Assembly: GCA_040882465.1 (NCBI GenBank)
Contig: JBBEBG010000036.1
Coordinates: 1-64,000 of the forward strand
Reading direction: 5' to 3'
Length of the DNA stretch: 64,000 nucleotides
Origin: Gemmatimonadota bacterium
GTDB lineage: Bacteria; Gemmatimonadota; Gemmatimonadetes; Longimicrobiales; Gaopeijiaceae
Positions 16,099 to 24,120 of this stretch are shown here, one piece after another. The position numbers and the translations under genes are program-made. Positions within the stretch are counted from its first letter, which is position 1. Each line of letters begins with the position of its first letter. Under the pieces are notes generated by a model. The model had not been told where the DNA came from, did not search any database, and saw nothing but the letters and a program-made list of their open reading frames with translations.

Positions 16099-18255
16099 TC
16101 AGATCTTCGCACGCTTGAGAAGTTGGGCGTTGATGGCGACAACCACGGTGCTACCCGACATCAGCACGGCTCCAATCGCCGGCGTCAGCAAGATCCCCCA
16201 GGGCGCGAGAACGCCGGCGGCCAGCGGGATCGCGAAGATGTTGTAGCCGGCCGCCCACCACAGGTTCTGCACCATCTTTCTGTAGGTTGCGCGGGAGAGA
16301 GAGACGATCCTCGGAATGTCTCGCGGATCGGAGCGGACCAGGATGATGTGTCCCGCCTCGACCGCCACATCCGTCCCGGCGCCGATCGCGATTCCGATAT
16401 CCGCGGTGGCGAGGGCCGGCGCGTCGTTCACCCCGTCTCCCACCATGGCCACCTTCTTCCCCTTGGCCTGGAGTTCGCGGACCCTGGAGGCCTTGTCTTC
16501 CGGTAGCACTCGCGCGAAAACGGTGTCGATCCCAAGCTCCTCGGCTACCGCGTTCGCGACCGCTTCCGCGTCGCCGGTCAGCATGGCTACTTCGATTCCC
16601 CGGTCGTGGAGGGCGCGGATCGCGTCGCGGCTCTCCTCCCGGATGGCGTCGGCCACGGCGAAGACGGCTACCGCCTTGCGCTCTTCGAGAAGGTAGATGG
16701 CCGCCTGCCCACGCCCGGCCGCGCGCTCCGCGACCTCCGTCAGCGTCACGGGCACCTCGGCGCGCTCCGCCTCGAGGAGGGCCGGACCACCCACATGGTA
16801 CTCGACGCCGGAGACGGTCGCGGCGACCCCCTTTCCGGTGATCGCGCGGAACCCATCCGCGGGCAGAATTTCCACGCCACGGTCCGCGGCGGTCTTCACA
16901 ATCCCGCGCGCAATGGGATGCTCGGACTCGGATTCGATCGCCGCGGCGAGCCGGAGGGCTTCATCCTCGGTCCGTCCCTCTGCCACACCCATGTCCACCA
17001 CGCGAAACTCCCCGAGCGTCAGAGTGCCGGTCTTGTCGAAGATCACAGTGTCCAGCAGTCGAGCCTCCTCGAGGCCGCGACGATCCCGCACGAGAAGCCC
17101 TCCATGCACGCCCAAAGTCGTGGAGATGGCCACCACGAGGGGCACGGCCAGTCCGAGCGCGTGGGGGCAAGCAATCACCAGGACGGTCACGACCCTCGTG
17201 ACGGAGAAATCGATGGGGGCCCCGACGGCCTGCCACGCGATCAGCGTGACGAGTCCCGCCGCGATGGCCACGCCCGTCAGGAGTTGCGCGGCGCGGTCCG
17301 CGAGGTGCTGCACCCGCGACTTCGACTTTTGTGCGTCCGCCACGAGTCGCATGATCCCGCGGAGCTTCGTGTCCTCGCCAGTCCCGGTCACCTCGACGTG
17401 CAGAGACCCGGTTCCGTTGATCGTTCCGGCGATCACCTCCTGCCCCTCCTCCTTTCTCACGAGCTGAGACTCGCCAGTGATCATCGCCTCGTTCACCTCG
17501 CTCCGCCCCTTGCGGACGAGACCGTCGGTGGGGATGCTTTCCCCCGGACGGACCAGCACGAGATCACCCGTCTTGAGCTGATCGATCGTCACGTCTTCTT
17601 CCACCCCGTTCGCCAGCCGCCGCGCCGTGTCGGGAATGAGCTTCGCCAACTCCTGGAGGGCGCCGCTGGCCTCCGAGATCGAACGCATCTCGATCCAGTG
17701 GCCGAGGAGCATGACCGTGATGAGGGTCGCCGCTTCCCACCAGAGCGCCTCGGCGGCAATCAGGTTCAGCTCGACGACCCACGAGAAGACGAAGGCGACG
17801 GTGATGGCCAAGGAGATGAGCGTCATCATCCCGGGCAGGCGATTCTTCAGCTCCCCCCAGGCACTCCGGAGAAAGACGAGCCCCCCGTAGAGGAACACGA
17901 CGGTACCGAGCACCGCCGGAATCCGGGCCGAGCCCGGAAAGGACGGGGCCTGGTAGCCGAGAAGCTCCTGGATGTGCTCCGCCCAGACGACCACCGGTAT
18001 GGTCAACAGGAGCGAAAGCCAGAACTTCTGGCGGAACATCTCCGGGCTGTGACCCGCGTGCTTGTCGTGTCCCGCGCCCGCATGATCGCCGTGTGACGCG
18101 CCTGCGTGATCGCCGTGTTCCACCCCCGCATGGCCGTCGTGTGGCGCGCCCGCATGATCGCCGTCTTCCGGAACCGGGTGCCCGTCATGGGCCGGCTCAT
18201 GACGGTGCTCTTGATCGTGCCCCTCGTGATGATCCTGGTCCTTGTGCGTAGTCAT
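16099..18255 (-). CDS. copB: P1B-type copper-exporting ATPase with His-rich N-terminus (CopB type)
   Basis: A 718-residue protein. In order: a His/Gly/Asp repeat (residues 4-70), membrane helices, TGES actuator loop (260), ion-channel motif CPH (363-365), phosphorylation site DKTGTLT (D407), SEHPIARG, hinge GDGVNDAPAL and the last-helix motif MSGSTVVVAINA. CPH instead of CPC places it in the P1B-3 CopB group that exports copper (and sometimes silver) across the inner membrane. No CxxC metal-binding domain; the His repeat replaces it. ATG 18255 overlaps the preceding stop (ATGA), so translation is coupled. Confidence 0.93.
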   Translation of the reverse strand: MTTHKDQDHHEGHDQEHRHEPAHDGHPVPEDGDHAGAPHDGHAGVEHGDHAGASHGDHAGAGHDKHAGHSPEMFRQKFWLSLLLTIPVVVWAEHIQELLGYQAPSFPGSARIPAVLGTVVFLYGGLVFLRSAWGELKNRLPGMMTLISLAITVAFVFSWVVELNLIAAEALWWEAATLITVMLLGHWIEMRSISEASGALQELAKLIPDTARRLANGVEEDVTIDQLKTGDLVLVRPGESIPTDGLVRKGRSEVNEAMITGESQLVRKEEGQEVIAGTINGTGSLHVEVTGTGEDTKLRGIMRLVADAQKSKSRVQHLADRAAQLLTGVAIAAGLVTLIAWQAVGAPIDFSVTRVVTVLVIACPHALGLAVPLVVAISTTLGVHGGLLVRDRRGLEEARLLDTVIFDKTGTLTLGEFRVVDMGVAEGRTEDEALRLAAAIESESEHPIARGIVKTAADRGVEILPADGFRAITGKGVAATVSGVEYHVGGPALLEAERAEVPVTLTEVAERAAGRGQAAIYLLEERKAVAVFAVADAIREESRDAIRALHDRGIEVAMLTGDAEAVANAVAEELGIDTVFARVLPEDKASRVRELQAKGKKVAMVGDGVNDAPALATADIGIAIGAGTDVAVEAGHIILVRSDPRDIPRIVSLSRATYRKMVQNLWWAAGYNIFAIPLAAGVLAPWGILLTPAIGAVLMSGSTVVVAINAQLLKRAKI
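18049..18156 (-). repeat. 24-bp imperfect tandem repeat encoding His-rich octamers
   Basis: About 4.5 copies of a 24-bp unit inside copB encode HAGAxHGD-like octapeptides. It is the metal-binding N-terminus of the ATPase. Copy number is likely to vary between strains because tandem in-frame units recombine easily. Confidence 0.7.
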
Positions 18256-18983
18256 GTTGTTCCCGAAACGGGTTGATGCGTTCGGATGCTCTCCGGACGC
18301 CGCCACGTGAAGTGCTCATAGACGCCGGCCCAGTAGCTGCCGAAGCCGGCGGCGAAGAGGAGCTCCTCCAGCGGCATGAAGCCGAGCGTGACCCCCGAGA
18401 GCGCATCCAGATTCCAGACGGCCTCGATGTAACCCGACGGCGCCGTGAGCTCCAGCCCCGCGAGGAAAATCATGTAAAAGAGGACGAAGACGACTCCGCC
18501 CAAAGCGGTGGACCGGGCCAGGTCCGGCCGGCACCACGCGCTGAGGGTCCCTCCCGCCAGCATAGCGACGATTCCCGGATAGATCGGGTTCCAACCGAGC
18601 GGAAGGAGGAGCACGAAAATGACGAAGGGCGCGAACAACACGAGCCGGTGGAGCCTGTGCCGCGGGTGGTGTCTCTCTCCCGGCTCTACGGGCTGAGCCG
18701 CACGGCGGGTCAGGGCGTTCACGAGGACCGCCCCCACACCACCGATCCCGAAGCAGAAGATCAGGCTCTCGATGTCGAAACCGGTCCGCTGCGCCAGATC
18801 GAAGACGCTCGGCGGATTCCAGTAAGTCGGAACGAAGAGCGGCTCCGTCAGTCCGAACGGTGCCGTGAACAGGCTGGCCCAGACCATCGCGCGTCGGTGA
18901 GCGGGAAAGCGCCAGTAGAGGAGTCCCCATGGTAGGAGAAAGGCGCTCGACCAGGCGAACCACACGTACGGCGCGGGGATCAT
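18252..18983 (-). CDS. lycopene-cyclase-domain membrane protein
   Basis: A 243-residue protein with about seven hydrophobic helices in two similar halves. The motif MPLEELLFAAGFGSYWAGVYEH near the C-terminus, and GWNPIYPGI, are typical of the CrtYcd/CarR-type lycopene cyclase domain. In carotenoid pathways such domains form beta-rings, but no phytoene synthase or desaturase gene is present here. It ends in a 4-bp overlap with copB, which argues for joint expression with copper export. Function in this setting is open. Confidence 0.7.
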   Translation of the reverse strand: MIPAPYVWFAWSSAFLLPWGLLYWRFPAHRRAMVWASLFTAPFGLTEPLFVPTYWNPPSVFDLAQRTGFDIESLIFCFGIGGVGAVLVNALTRRAAQPVEPGERHHPRHRLHRLVLFAPFVIFVLLLPLGWNPIYPGIVAMLAGGTLSAWCRPDLARSTALGGVVFVLFYMIFLAGLELTAPSGYIEAVWNLDALSGVTLGFMPLEELLFAAGFGSYWAGVYEHFTWRRPESIRTHQPVSGTT

Positions 18984-19026
18984 GATGGACGATCTGCGCG
19001 TTCGACAGCCACGCGGTACGGTGAGG

Positions 19027-19710
19027 TCATGTGCCCCACCTCTCGGAAGAAGCTGCCACTCCCGGCGTGGCGGGAAAGCCCCCGAGCCCTCGGTATCTCA
19101 GATGGATGTAGATGAGCACGCTCAAAATCGCGTAGAAGAAGCACCAGATCGAGACCAGGGCGCTGGCATGCACCCAAGATGCTGCGGCAAAGGACCCAAA
19201 CCCCAGGATCCCGAAGAGATTGACAAACCTGTGACTCGAGAAGAAGCAGCTGACGCACGTTGCCGCGAGGTAGAGCACCATCACCGGTACCAAGTAGAAG
19301 TGGGGCGACACGTATACGATGTGCTTGCCAATGACCTGTGCGACCACCGGGCGGGCCACGAGCGAATAGAGCAGGTAGAGACCCACCACGATGCCGGCGG
19401 CCTGAAAGGCGAAAAGCGTCTTCCTTCGCCATGGTGTCGAGTCCAGGAACCCGATGGCGAAGGGGACGTAGATGGGCCACAGAACATGTGAGAAGACCGC
19501 GTAGACATCGGTCATCACATGCTGGAGTATCGGCGCGTCGTAGCGGAACGTCAGCCAAACGACTCCCTCGACGGTCTGCTGAATGCCGAAGAGAAGTGGA
19601 ATCGTCGCGAACGGTAGCTCGGATCGCCGCTCCACCTTCTTGATGGTCGCCGCGCCGATAGCCGCCAGAGACCCGCCGGCCGCAAAACTCGCGGTAGCCG
19701 AGAAGCACAT
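19027..19710 (-). CDS. DUF6629-like membrane protein
   Basis: A 227-residue protein starting MCFSATASF, the opening typical of DUF6629 proteins, followed by six or seven hydrophobic helices and a conserved HVLWPIYVPFAIGFL segment. GGAGGA lies about 12 nt before ATG 19710. No catalytic motif can be assigned. The gene is part of the contiguous minus-strand run leading to copB. Confidence 0.65.
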   Translation of the reverse strand: MCFSATASFAAGGSLAAIGAATIKKVERRSELPFATIPLLFGIQQTVEGVVWLTFRYDAPILQHVMTDVYAVFSHVLWPIYVPFAIGFLDSTPWRRKTLFAFQAAGIVVGLYLLYSLVARPVVAQVIGKHIVYVSPHFYLVPVMVLYLAATCVSCFFSSHRFVNLFGILGFGSFAAASWVHASALVSIWCFFYAILSVLIYIHLRYRGLGGFPATPGVAASSERWGT

Positions 19711-19782
19711 GGCGCGGGATTCCTCCTCAGTTCAGATGTGACCCGCCTTGCCTACGGCGAGCCTTCTACGCTTCGAGGGGAT

Positions 19783-20421
19783 CTAAACATCTCGGCGTAC
19801 CTCTTCTTCGTGGCCCGCTCCGCGGAGGGCCTTTTCCAACATGACCAGAAACCCGAACGCGGGATCCTTGTGATCCGAGTGGCGAACCACCTCCCAATGA
19901 TCGCGCAGGTAATCCTGCAGGAACCGGACGGCGTGACCCAGTGTGATCGTGTGGTATCCCCTGCCGCCGCCTGCGGTGGCGCCGAAAGCCACCATCCGGA
20001 TCTGGTGGCCGACGGGAAGGTCCGCGCGCCCTTCCCGGAGCAGGCTCTCCACGAGTGAAGCCGCGTTGTCAGGAGGGCAGCAACCAAACCGCACGAGCGC
20101 CGCACGGAGGACTCCCGGGTCGCTCGCGGCTTCGTTAAGCACCGCACGGCCCTCCTTCACCTCACCGACGATCATGTCGGCATGCTGCGCTGGCGCGCCG
20201 AGCGCGGGGTCCGGGGCGGCCTCGACCTGCTCGCGGGACCTGCCGCGGCCACTCCGCAGCATGAGCCGTCCGGCACGGGGGAACCGGAATGCCAGGATGT
20301 CCAGGTCGGTCGCGGTACGGTACTCGCCGCCGCCCATCACCTCCAGTACGGGGTATTCGGCCACGGTGAAGTACCCGTTCACGCGCAGATACGCCTGCAC
20401 CAGCGCGACGGCGTTATCCAC
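19783..20421 (-). CDS. hypothetical protein with PD-(D/E)xK-like motif
   Basis: A 212-residue soluble protein from GTG 20421. A segment TATDLDILAFRFP is followed some 40 residues later by DMIVGEVKEGRAVLN. The D-x-D ... E-x-K arrangement on adjacent strands resembles the PD-(D/E)xK nuclease core, but no named family is recognised. Not membrane-associated. It sits 8 bp after a small membrane-protein gene within the copper run. The nuclease reading is a hypothesis from motif spacing only. Confidence 0.5.
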   Translation of the reverse strand: MDNAVALVQAYLRVNGYFTVAEYPVLEVMGGGEYRTATDLDILAFRFPRAGRLMLRSGRGRSREQVEAAPDPALGAPAQHADMIVGEVKEGRAVLNEAASDPGVLRAALVRFGCCPPDNAASLVESLLREGRADLPVGHQIRMVAFGATAGGGRGYHTITLGHAVRFLQDYLRDHWEVVRHSDHKDPAFGFLVMLEKALRGAGHEEEVRRDV

Positions 20422-20428
20422 CGTCGGG

Positions 20429-20734
20429 TCAGCCTCCCCGGACGCGGGCTTCGGCGCCGCCCGGGCCGAGGAACCGGTTGTAGAACGCGGCGGTGGTGGT
20501 GAACACGAGGCCGGTGCCCAGGCTCCAGCAGATCAGCCCCACAAAGAAGCTGCCCCAGGTGACCGATGGTGCCAGCCCGGCCAGGTCCAGATGGACCATG
20601 TAACTGGCAGAGGCGACGGAAGCTTCCGGCGCGAGAGCCACCGCCAGGGCGCAAAGAGTTGTGAAGAGCGCGGCGATGGAGGCGCCCGCAAGGCCGAATG
20701 CGAACGTGTCGAGCGGGGTGGGAGCGGATCTCAT
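20429..20734 (-). CDS. small membrane protein, DUF5676-like
   Basis: A 101-residue protein with two hydrophobic helices; the loop LAPSVTWGSFFVGLICWSLG and the ending TTAAFYNRFLG follow the LxPxxxxxG...YN pattern also seen in the product of 13581-13841. Its start overlaps the stop of the next upstream gene by 4 bp. No catalytic residues visible. Confidence 0.55.
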   Translation of the reverse strand: MRSAPTPLDTFAFGLAGASIAALFTTLCALAVALAPEASVASASYMVHLDLAGLAPSVTWGSFFVGLICWSLGTGLVFTTTAAFYNRFLGPGGAEARVRGG

Positions 20735-21411
20735 GGCACAACTCCTCGAGAGGGTGAAGTGGGCGTGCCGGAAGCCCGGCCTCTGAGGCGCGGGAAGAAC
20801 TGCGGCGTGCGCGCGGCGTAGCGGTCATACTCGGCGCCGAACTGGGCGCGCACTTCCTGCTCCTCACGCCGCGCCAGCCGCAGGTACATCGCCGTCAGGG
20901 CGGGGAACATCAAGAGGGTGAGCAGCGTCGGCCACTGCAGCAGGAACCCGAACATGATTAGGATGAACCCGACGTACTGTGGGTGGCGCATGCTGGCGTA
21001 CGGCCCCGTGGTGGCGAGCGCGCCGCGACGCATGGCGTCGTGGAGCACGCTCCAGGCTGCGGCCAGGAGCCAGAATCCTCCTCCGATGAAAGCGAAGCTC
21101 AAGAGATGAAAGGGGCCGAAGTGAGGGTTGGCCTCCCAGCCAAGGAGCATTTCGAGGAGGTGCCCCGCATCGTGGGACATCCATTCCACGCCGGGGACCC
21201 GGGTCTGGAGCCAGCCCGAGAGGAGGAAGATCGTCAGGGGGAACCCGTACATCTCGGCGAAGAGCGCGACCAGGAAGGCGCTGAAGGCGCCAAAGGATCG
21301 CCAGTCGCGCCGGGTCCGCGGCCGGACGAAGCTGAACGCGAAGAGGATGAAGACGGCCGAGTTCACGAAGGCCAGGAACCAGAGGCCGTAGGCGGGCGCG
21401 TCAGTGGCCAC
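20731..21411 (-). CDS. isoprenylcysteine-methyltransferase-family membrane protein
   Basis: A 226-residue protein with about six helices. The C-terminal half has GPYASMRHPQYVGFILIM and a later RREEQEVRAQFGAEYDRYA, the SAM-contacting signature of the ICMT/phospholipid-methyltransferase family (also annotated NnrU-like or DUF1295-like). Bacterial members often lie beside metal-efflux genes. The substrate is unknown; a membrane lipid is most likely. It overlaps the preceding DUF2933-like gene by 11 bp. Confidence 0.75.
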   Translation of the reverse strand: MATDAPAYGLWFLAFVNSAVFILFAFSFVRPRTRRDWRSFGAFSAFLVALFAEMYGFPLTIFLLSGWLQTRVPGVEWMSHDAGHLLEMLLGWEANPHFGPFHLLSFAFIGGGFWLLAAAWSVLHDAMRRGALATTGPYASMRHPQYVGFILIMFGFLLQWPTLLTLLMFPALTAMYLRLARREEQEVRAQFGAEYDRYAARTPQFFPRLRGRASGTPTSPSRGVVP

Positions 21412-21595
21412 CGTGCCCTCCCCGGGCGTGGCCGCGGTGCATGAAGAGATGGGCGCCCACGCACGCAGCGAGCCACAGGAGCGGCCACGCGCCCAAGAGA
21501 TGGGCCCGATGCTCGAGGATCAGCAGGACTCCCGCGACACCGAGGAAGAAGAGGAGGGTCACTCGCGCGGCGGAGTGGGGACGGGCCTCGCTCAA
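21401..21595 (-). CDS. small His-rich membrane protein, DUF2933-like
   Basis: A 64-residue protein. It has hydrophobic segments (VTLLFFLGVAGVLLI; LLWLAACVGAHLFM) and a C-terminal tail HRGHARGGHGGH. Architecture matches the DUF2933-like product of 13403-13594. It starts in an ATGA overlap with the GAPDH stop. Confidence 0.6.
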   Translation of the reverse strand: MSEARPHSAARVTLLFFLGVAGVLLILEHRAHLLGAWPLLWLAACVGAHLFMHRGHARGGHGGH

Positions 21596-22620
21596 AGGAA
21601 CTCCTGCCGGATCCCCAGTGCCGCGTCGGTCCGCTCGATGGACCGAGTGGGGTCCCGCTCGGTCCCGCTGAGGGCGCGGATCGCGTCAATGGTCTCGGGT
21701 ACGACGATCGCCTGGTTATCCACCTGGTAAGCGTAGAAGAGCTCACGCCCTTGGACGGTCAGGATGTCCTCCCAGAGCGCGACCTCCCACATGTCCCCTC
21801 TCGGGCGCCCGATCTCTTTCATGACTTCTGCCGTGACGTTCAGGGCTTCGATCCCCTCGCCAGCCCTCACGAAAGCGATCCGCGGTACGGCGCGGAACGC
21901 GTCCAGGACTTCCTCCCGGGCGGCCGGGCGGGTCAGCTCCACGACCCAGTGGTGAAGGTGACCGACATTCTGTGGTGCCTTCGACGCCATCGTGATCACG
22001 TCCAGCTCCGGGATCACGGTTCGTGCGTCGGGACCCTGATGGCTAGGGATGTGCGGTTCCGGAACCATGGTGTTCATGATCCCATCCCGGTGGCTCTCCC
22101 ACGGATCGGTCGCCCTTCGGATGAGAACGCCTCGGGCTCGGAGAAGGAGATCGGCTTTCCGCAACGCCAGGAGGGTGCGCACGGTGGCCGTGGTGTTGCA
22201 CGAAACGACCCTGGTCATCCGGCGGTCGAGGGCGGACTCGTAGTTCGCGCTGGCCACGAAGCTATGGCCGGCCAGCTCGTGCTTCGCGCCTCCCTGGAAG
22301 ACGGCGCGAATCTCCGCTTCCTCATAGATGGAGCGGTTCCGGGCGTCCACCCCCTTCGGCGTGCAGTCCACGACGACATCGGCCTCCGCGAGGAGAGACC
22401 GCAGCTCCCCCTTCGGCTCGAGCCCTGCCACCTTCATCTCCCTCAGCGCATCGTCGGTCGCCCCGTAGAGAGGGATACCTCGGCGCGCCGCGATCCGCGC
22501 ACGCCAGTCGGTCGCGACATCCGCAACGCCGGCGAGGGTCATGTCGTCCTGGACCGTGACCGCATCGGCCACCCTTCGGCCGATGACCCCGTAGCCGTTC
22601 ACCGCCACTCGGAGCGTCAT
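21592..22620 (-). CDS. archaeal-type (type II) glyceraldehyde-3-phosphate dehydrogenase
   Basis: A 342-residue protein. NAD(P)-binding motif VAVNGYGVIGRRVADAV at the N-terminus, catalytic cysteine in VVSCNTTATVR, then PSHQGPDARTVIP, all characteristic of the archaeal GAPDH family rather than the ordinary bacterial GapA. It catalyses the phosphorylating oxidation of glyceraldehyde-3-phosphate. ATG 22620 has GGAGA 8 nt upstream; ATG 22638 has no ribosome site. It sits between copD and small membrane proteins inside the copper run, an unusual place for a glycolytic enzyme and possibly a copper-tolerant substitute. Confidence 0.9.
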   Translation of the reverse strand: MTLRVAVNGYGVIGRRVADAVTVQDDMTLAGVADVATDWRARIAARRGIPLYGATDDALREMKVAGLEPKGELRSLLAEADVVVDCTPKGVDARNRSIYEEAEIRAVFQGGAKHELAGHSFVASANYESALDRRMTRVVSCNTTATVRTLLALRKADLLLRARGVLIRRATDPWESHRDGIMNTMVPEPHIPSHQGPDARTVIPELDVITMASKAPQNVGHLHHWVVELTRPAAREEVLDAFRAVPRIAFVRAGEGIEALNVTAEVMKEIGRPRGDMWEVALWEDILTVQGRELFYAYQVDNQAIVVPETIDAIRALSGTERDPTRSIERTDAALGIRQEFL

Positions 22621-22652
22621 GCCGTTCTCCAGGTTCATGCCAGAATCAACGC

Positions 22653-23615
22653 TCAGCTCAGATCGCGCGGCGTCGGAGTGGCCACCAGCACCGCCGTGAC
22701 GAGGAGCACCGCGACTGCGACCAGCAGTTCGAGGGTCGCGGAGCGCCGGAGCCGCCCTGTTGCGGCGCCGTCCCCGAGAACCGGGCGAACCCGTAGAAAG
22801 TTGTAAGCTCCCACCGCGAAGAGCACCGAGAGGACCGCGACCTTGACGAGGAGTGTCCTCCCGTAGGTCGTCGCCCACAGCGCCTCGACGGACCCGATCT
22901 GCAGCCAGGCGGAGAAGATCCCCGTTCCGACCAGGACTCCGGCGAACGCCAGCGCGGTGGGCGAGAATGCCCGGACCAGCGCGACGACCGCCGGCGTGCG
23001 TCTTCCCTCCTCGAGCCGCAGCGCGGCCGGAATGCCCACGACCGCCAATGTCATCAGGCTCCCCAGCCATCCGCCCGCGGCGAGTACATGCACGCCGTCG
23101 GCGAGCACACTCAACGAAGTGGGCCCCGGTGCCGTCAGCGCATGACCCGACAGGGCGGGAGTGAACCCCAGCGCGAGAGTACCGGCCGCTGCGAGTGTCC
23201 ACCCGGCGGCGGTGTCCCCGCGCGCGGCGACGAAGCCCACGAGGGCCGTCCCCGCCGCCGTCACCTGAATCCACCACCCCCGCCCCCAGCGCGTGCCGAG
23301 GACGGCGCTCCACGACTCCGGCGCCATCGCGTCATCCGGCCCGAACAGGGAGTACGACTGCGCGTAGAGCCGCGCCACCGCGGCAACGAGCACCAGCGCG
23401 GCCATAGCAAGCCCCAAGGCCGACGCGGAGCGCGCGGCAGGCCCGGCGAGGGCGGCACCCGCGCCGCTCGAATTGTCCCGGGTCCGCGGAAGGACCAACA
23501 AACGGAACCAGACGGCCCCTGAGACTCCGAGCAGACCTACAAACAGCGCCCACCGCACGCCGACGTACGCAGGCGAGCCGGCGTGAAAGGTCCAGTCCAC
23601 CACCCACCCACTCAA
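22653..23615 (-). CDS. copD: CopD-family inner-membrane copper protein
   Basis: A 320-residue protein with eight hydrophobic helices. Conserved features are LADGVHVLAAGGWLGSLMTL in the middle (His near a Trp-Gly) and YGRTLLVKVAVLSVLFAVGAYN near the C-terminus, typical of CopD/PcoD (PF05425). CopD works with CopC to bring copper across the inner membrane or deliver it to cuproproteins. It starts in a 4-bp overlap with copC. Confidence 0.87.
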   Translation of the reverse strand: MSGWVVDWTFHAGSPAYVGVRWALFVGLLGVSGAVWFRLLVLPRTRDNSSGAGAALAGPAARSASALGLAMAALVLVAAVARLYAQSYSLFGPDDAMAPESWSAVLGTRWGRGWWIQVTAAGTALVGFVAARGDTAAGWTLAAAGTLALGFTPALSGHALTAPGPTSLSVLADGVHVLAAGGWLGSLMTLAVVGIPAALRLEEGRRTPAVVALVRAFSPTALAFAGVLVGTGIFSAWLQIGSVEALWATTYGRTLLVKVAVLSVLFAVGAYNFLRVRPVLGDGAATGRLRRSATLELLVAVAVLLVTAVLVATPTPRDLS

Positions 23616-24079
23616 GGGTCGTGATGATCCAGATGCGACAGGCCCTGCTCACTCGCCACGGTGAACATGATGCTATCGTTCACCGCGTGGCCGTCCGCAC
23701 CCGCCGTCCGCCAGCGTATGATGTAAGAGCCGGGACTGAGCGACTGCTCGATGCCGGCGAGCAGGACGTTGGCCGAGTCGCGTTCGACCGAGGGGGCCGA
23801 AAGCGGTACGGTCGCACCGTCCCCTCCCATGAGCTGGATTCGGGAGACCGCCAACTCGACCGGCTCAGCGAACACAAGCCGGAGCCTCTCCGGCGACAAG
23901 GCAATGTTCTCCCCCTGAGCTGGCTCAGAGCGGAGCAGCTGCTGGTGGAAAAGGGCGGTCAGCGGAAGCGCCAAGAGCGAGAGCGCGCCCAGCACCAGTA
24001 CACTACCGGCGACACGTCCGAGAGCGCCTCGGTGGTGCTTATTCCCGCGGTTCGCGGTCCCGGCTCGATCCTCTTTCAT
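23612..24079 (-). CDS. copC: CopC-family periplasmic copper-binding protein
   Basis: A 155-residue protein from ATG 24079 (site AGGGA upstream). A membrane/signal segment at residues 22-43 is followed by H45 in FHQQLLRSEPA, the position of the Cu(II)-binding N-terminal His of mature CopC, and a second conserved His in GADGHAVND near residue 132. The domain is an Ig-like beta sandwich in known members. Upstream in-frame codons back to 24250 lie inside the preceding gene and look non-coding. Translationally coupled to copD. Confidence 0.88.
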   Translation of the reverse strand: MKEDRAGTANRGNKHHRGALGRVAGSVLVLGALSLLALPLTALFHQQLLRSEPAQGENIALSPERLRLVFAEPVELAVSRIQLMGGDGATVPLSAPSVERDSANVLLAGIEQSLSPGSYIIRWRTAGADGHAVNDSIMFTVASEQGLSHLDHHDP

Positions 24080-24120
24080 CGCAGTCTTCCCTCTACCTTC
24101 TGAAGTTCGCAACCCTCTCA

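Noticed and set aside
18049-18156. Tandem repeat considered as a CRISPR-like array
   Set aside because: The units are contiguous, in frame and encode the His-rich end of CopB; there are no spacers.
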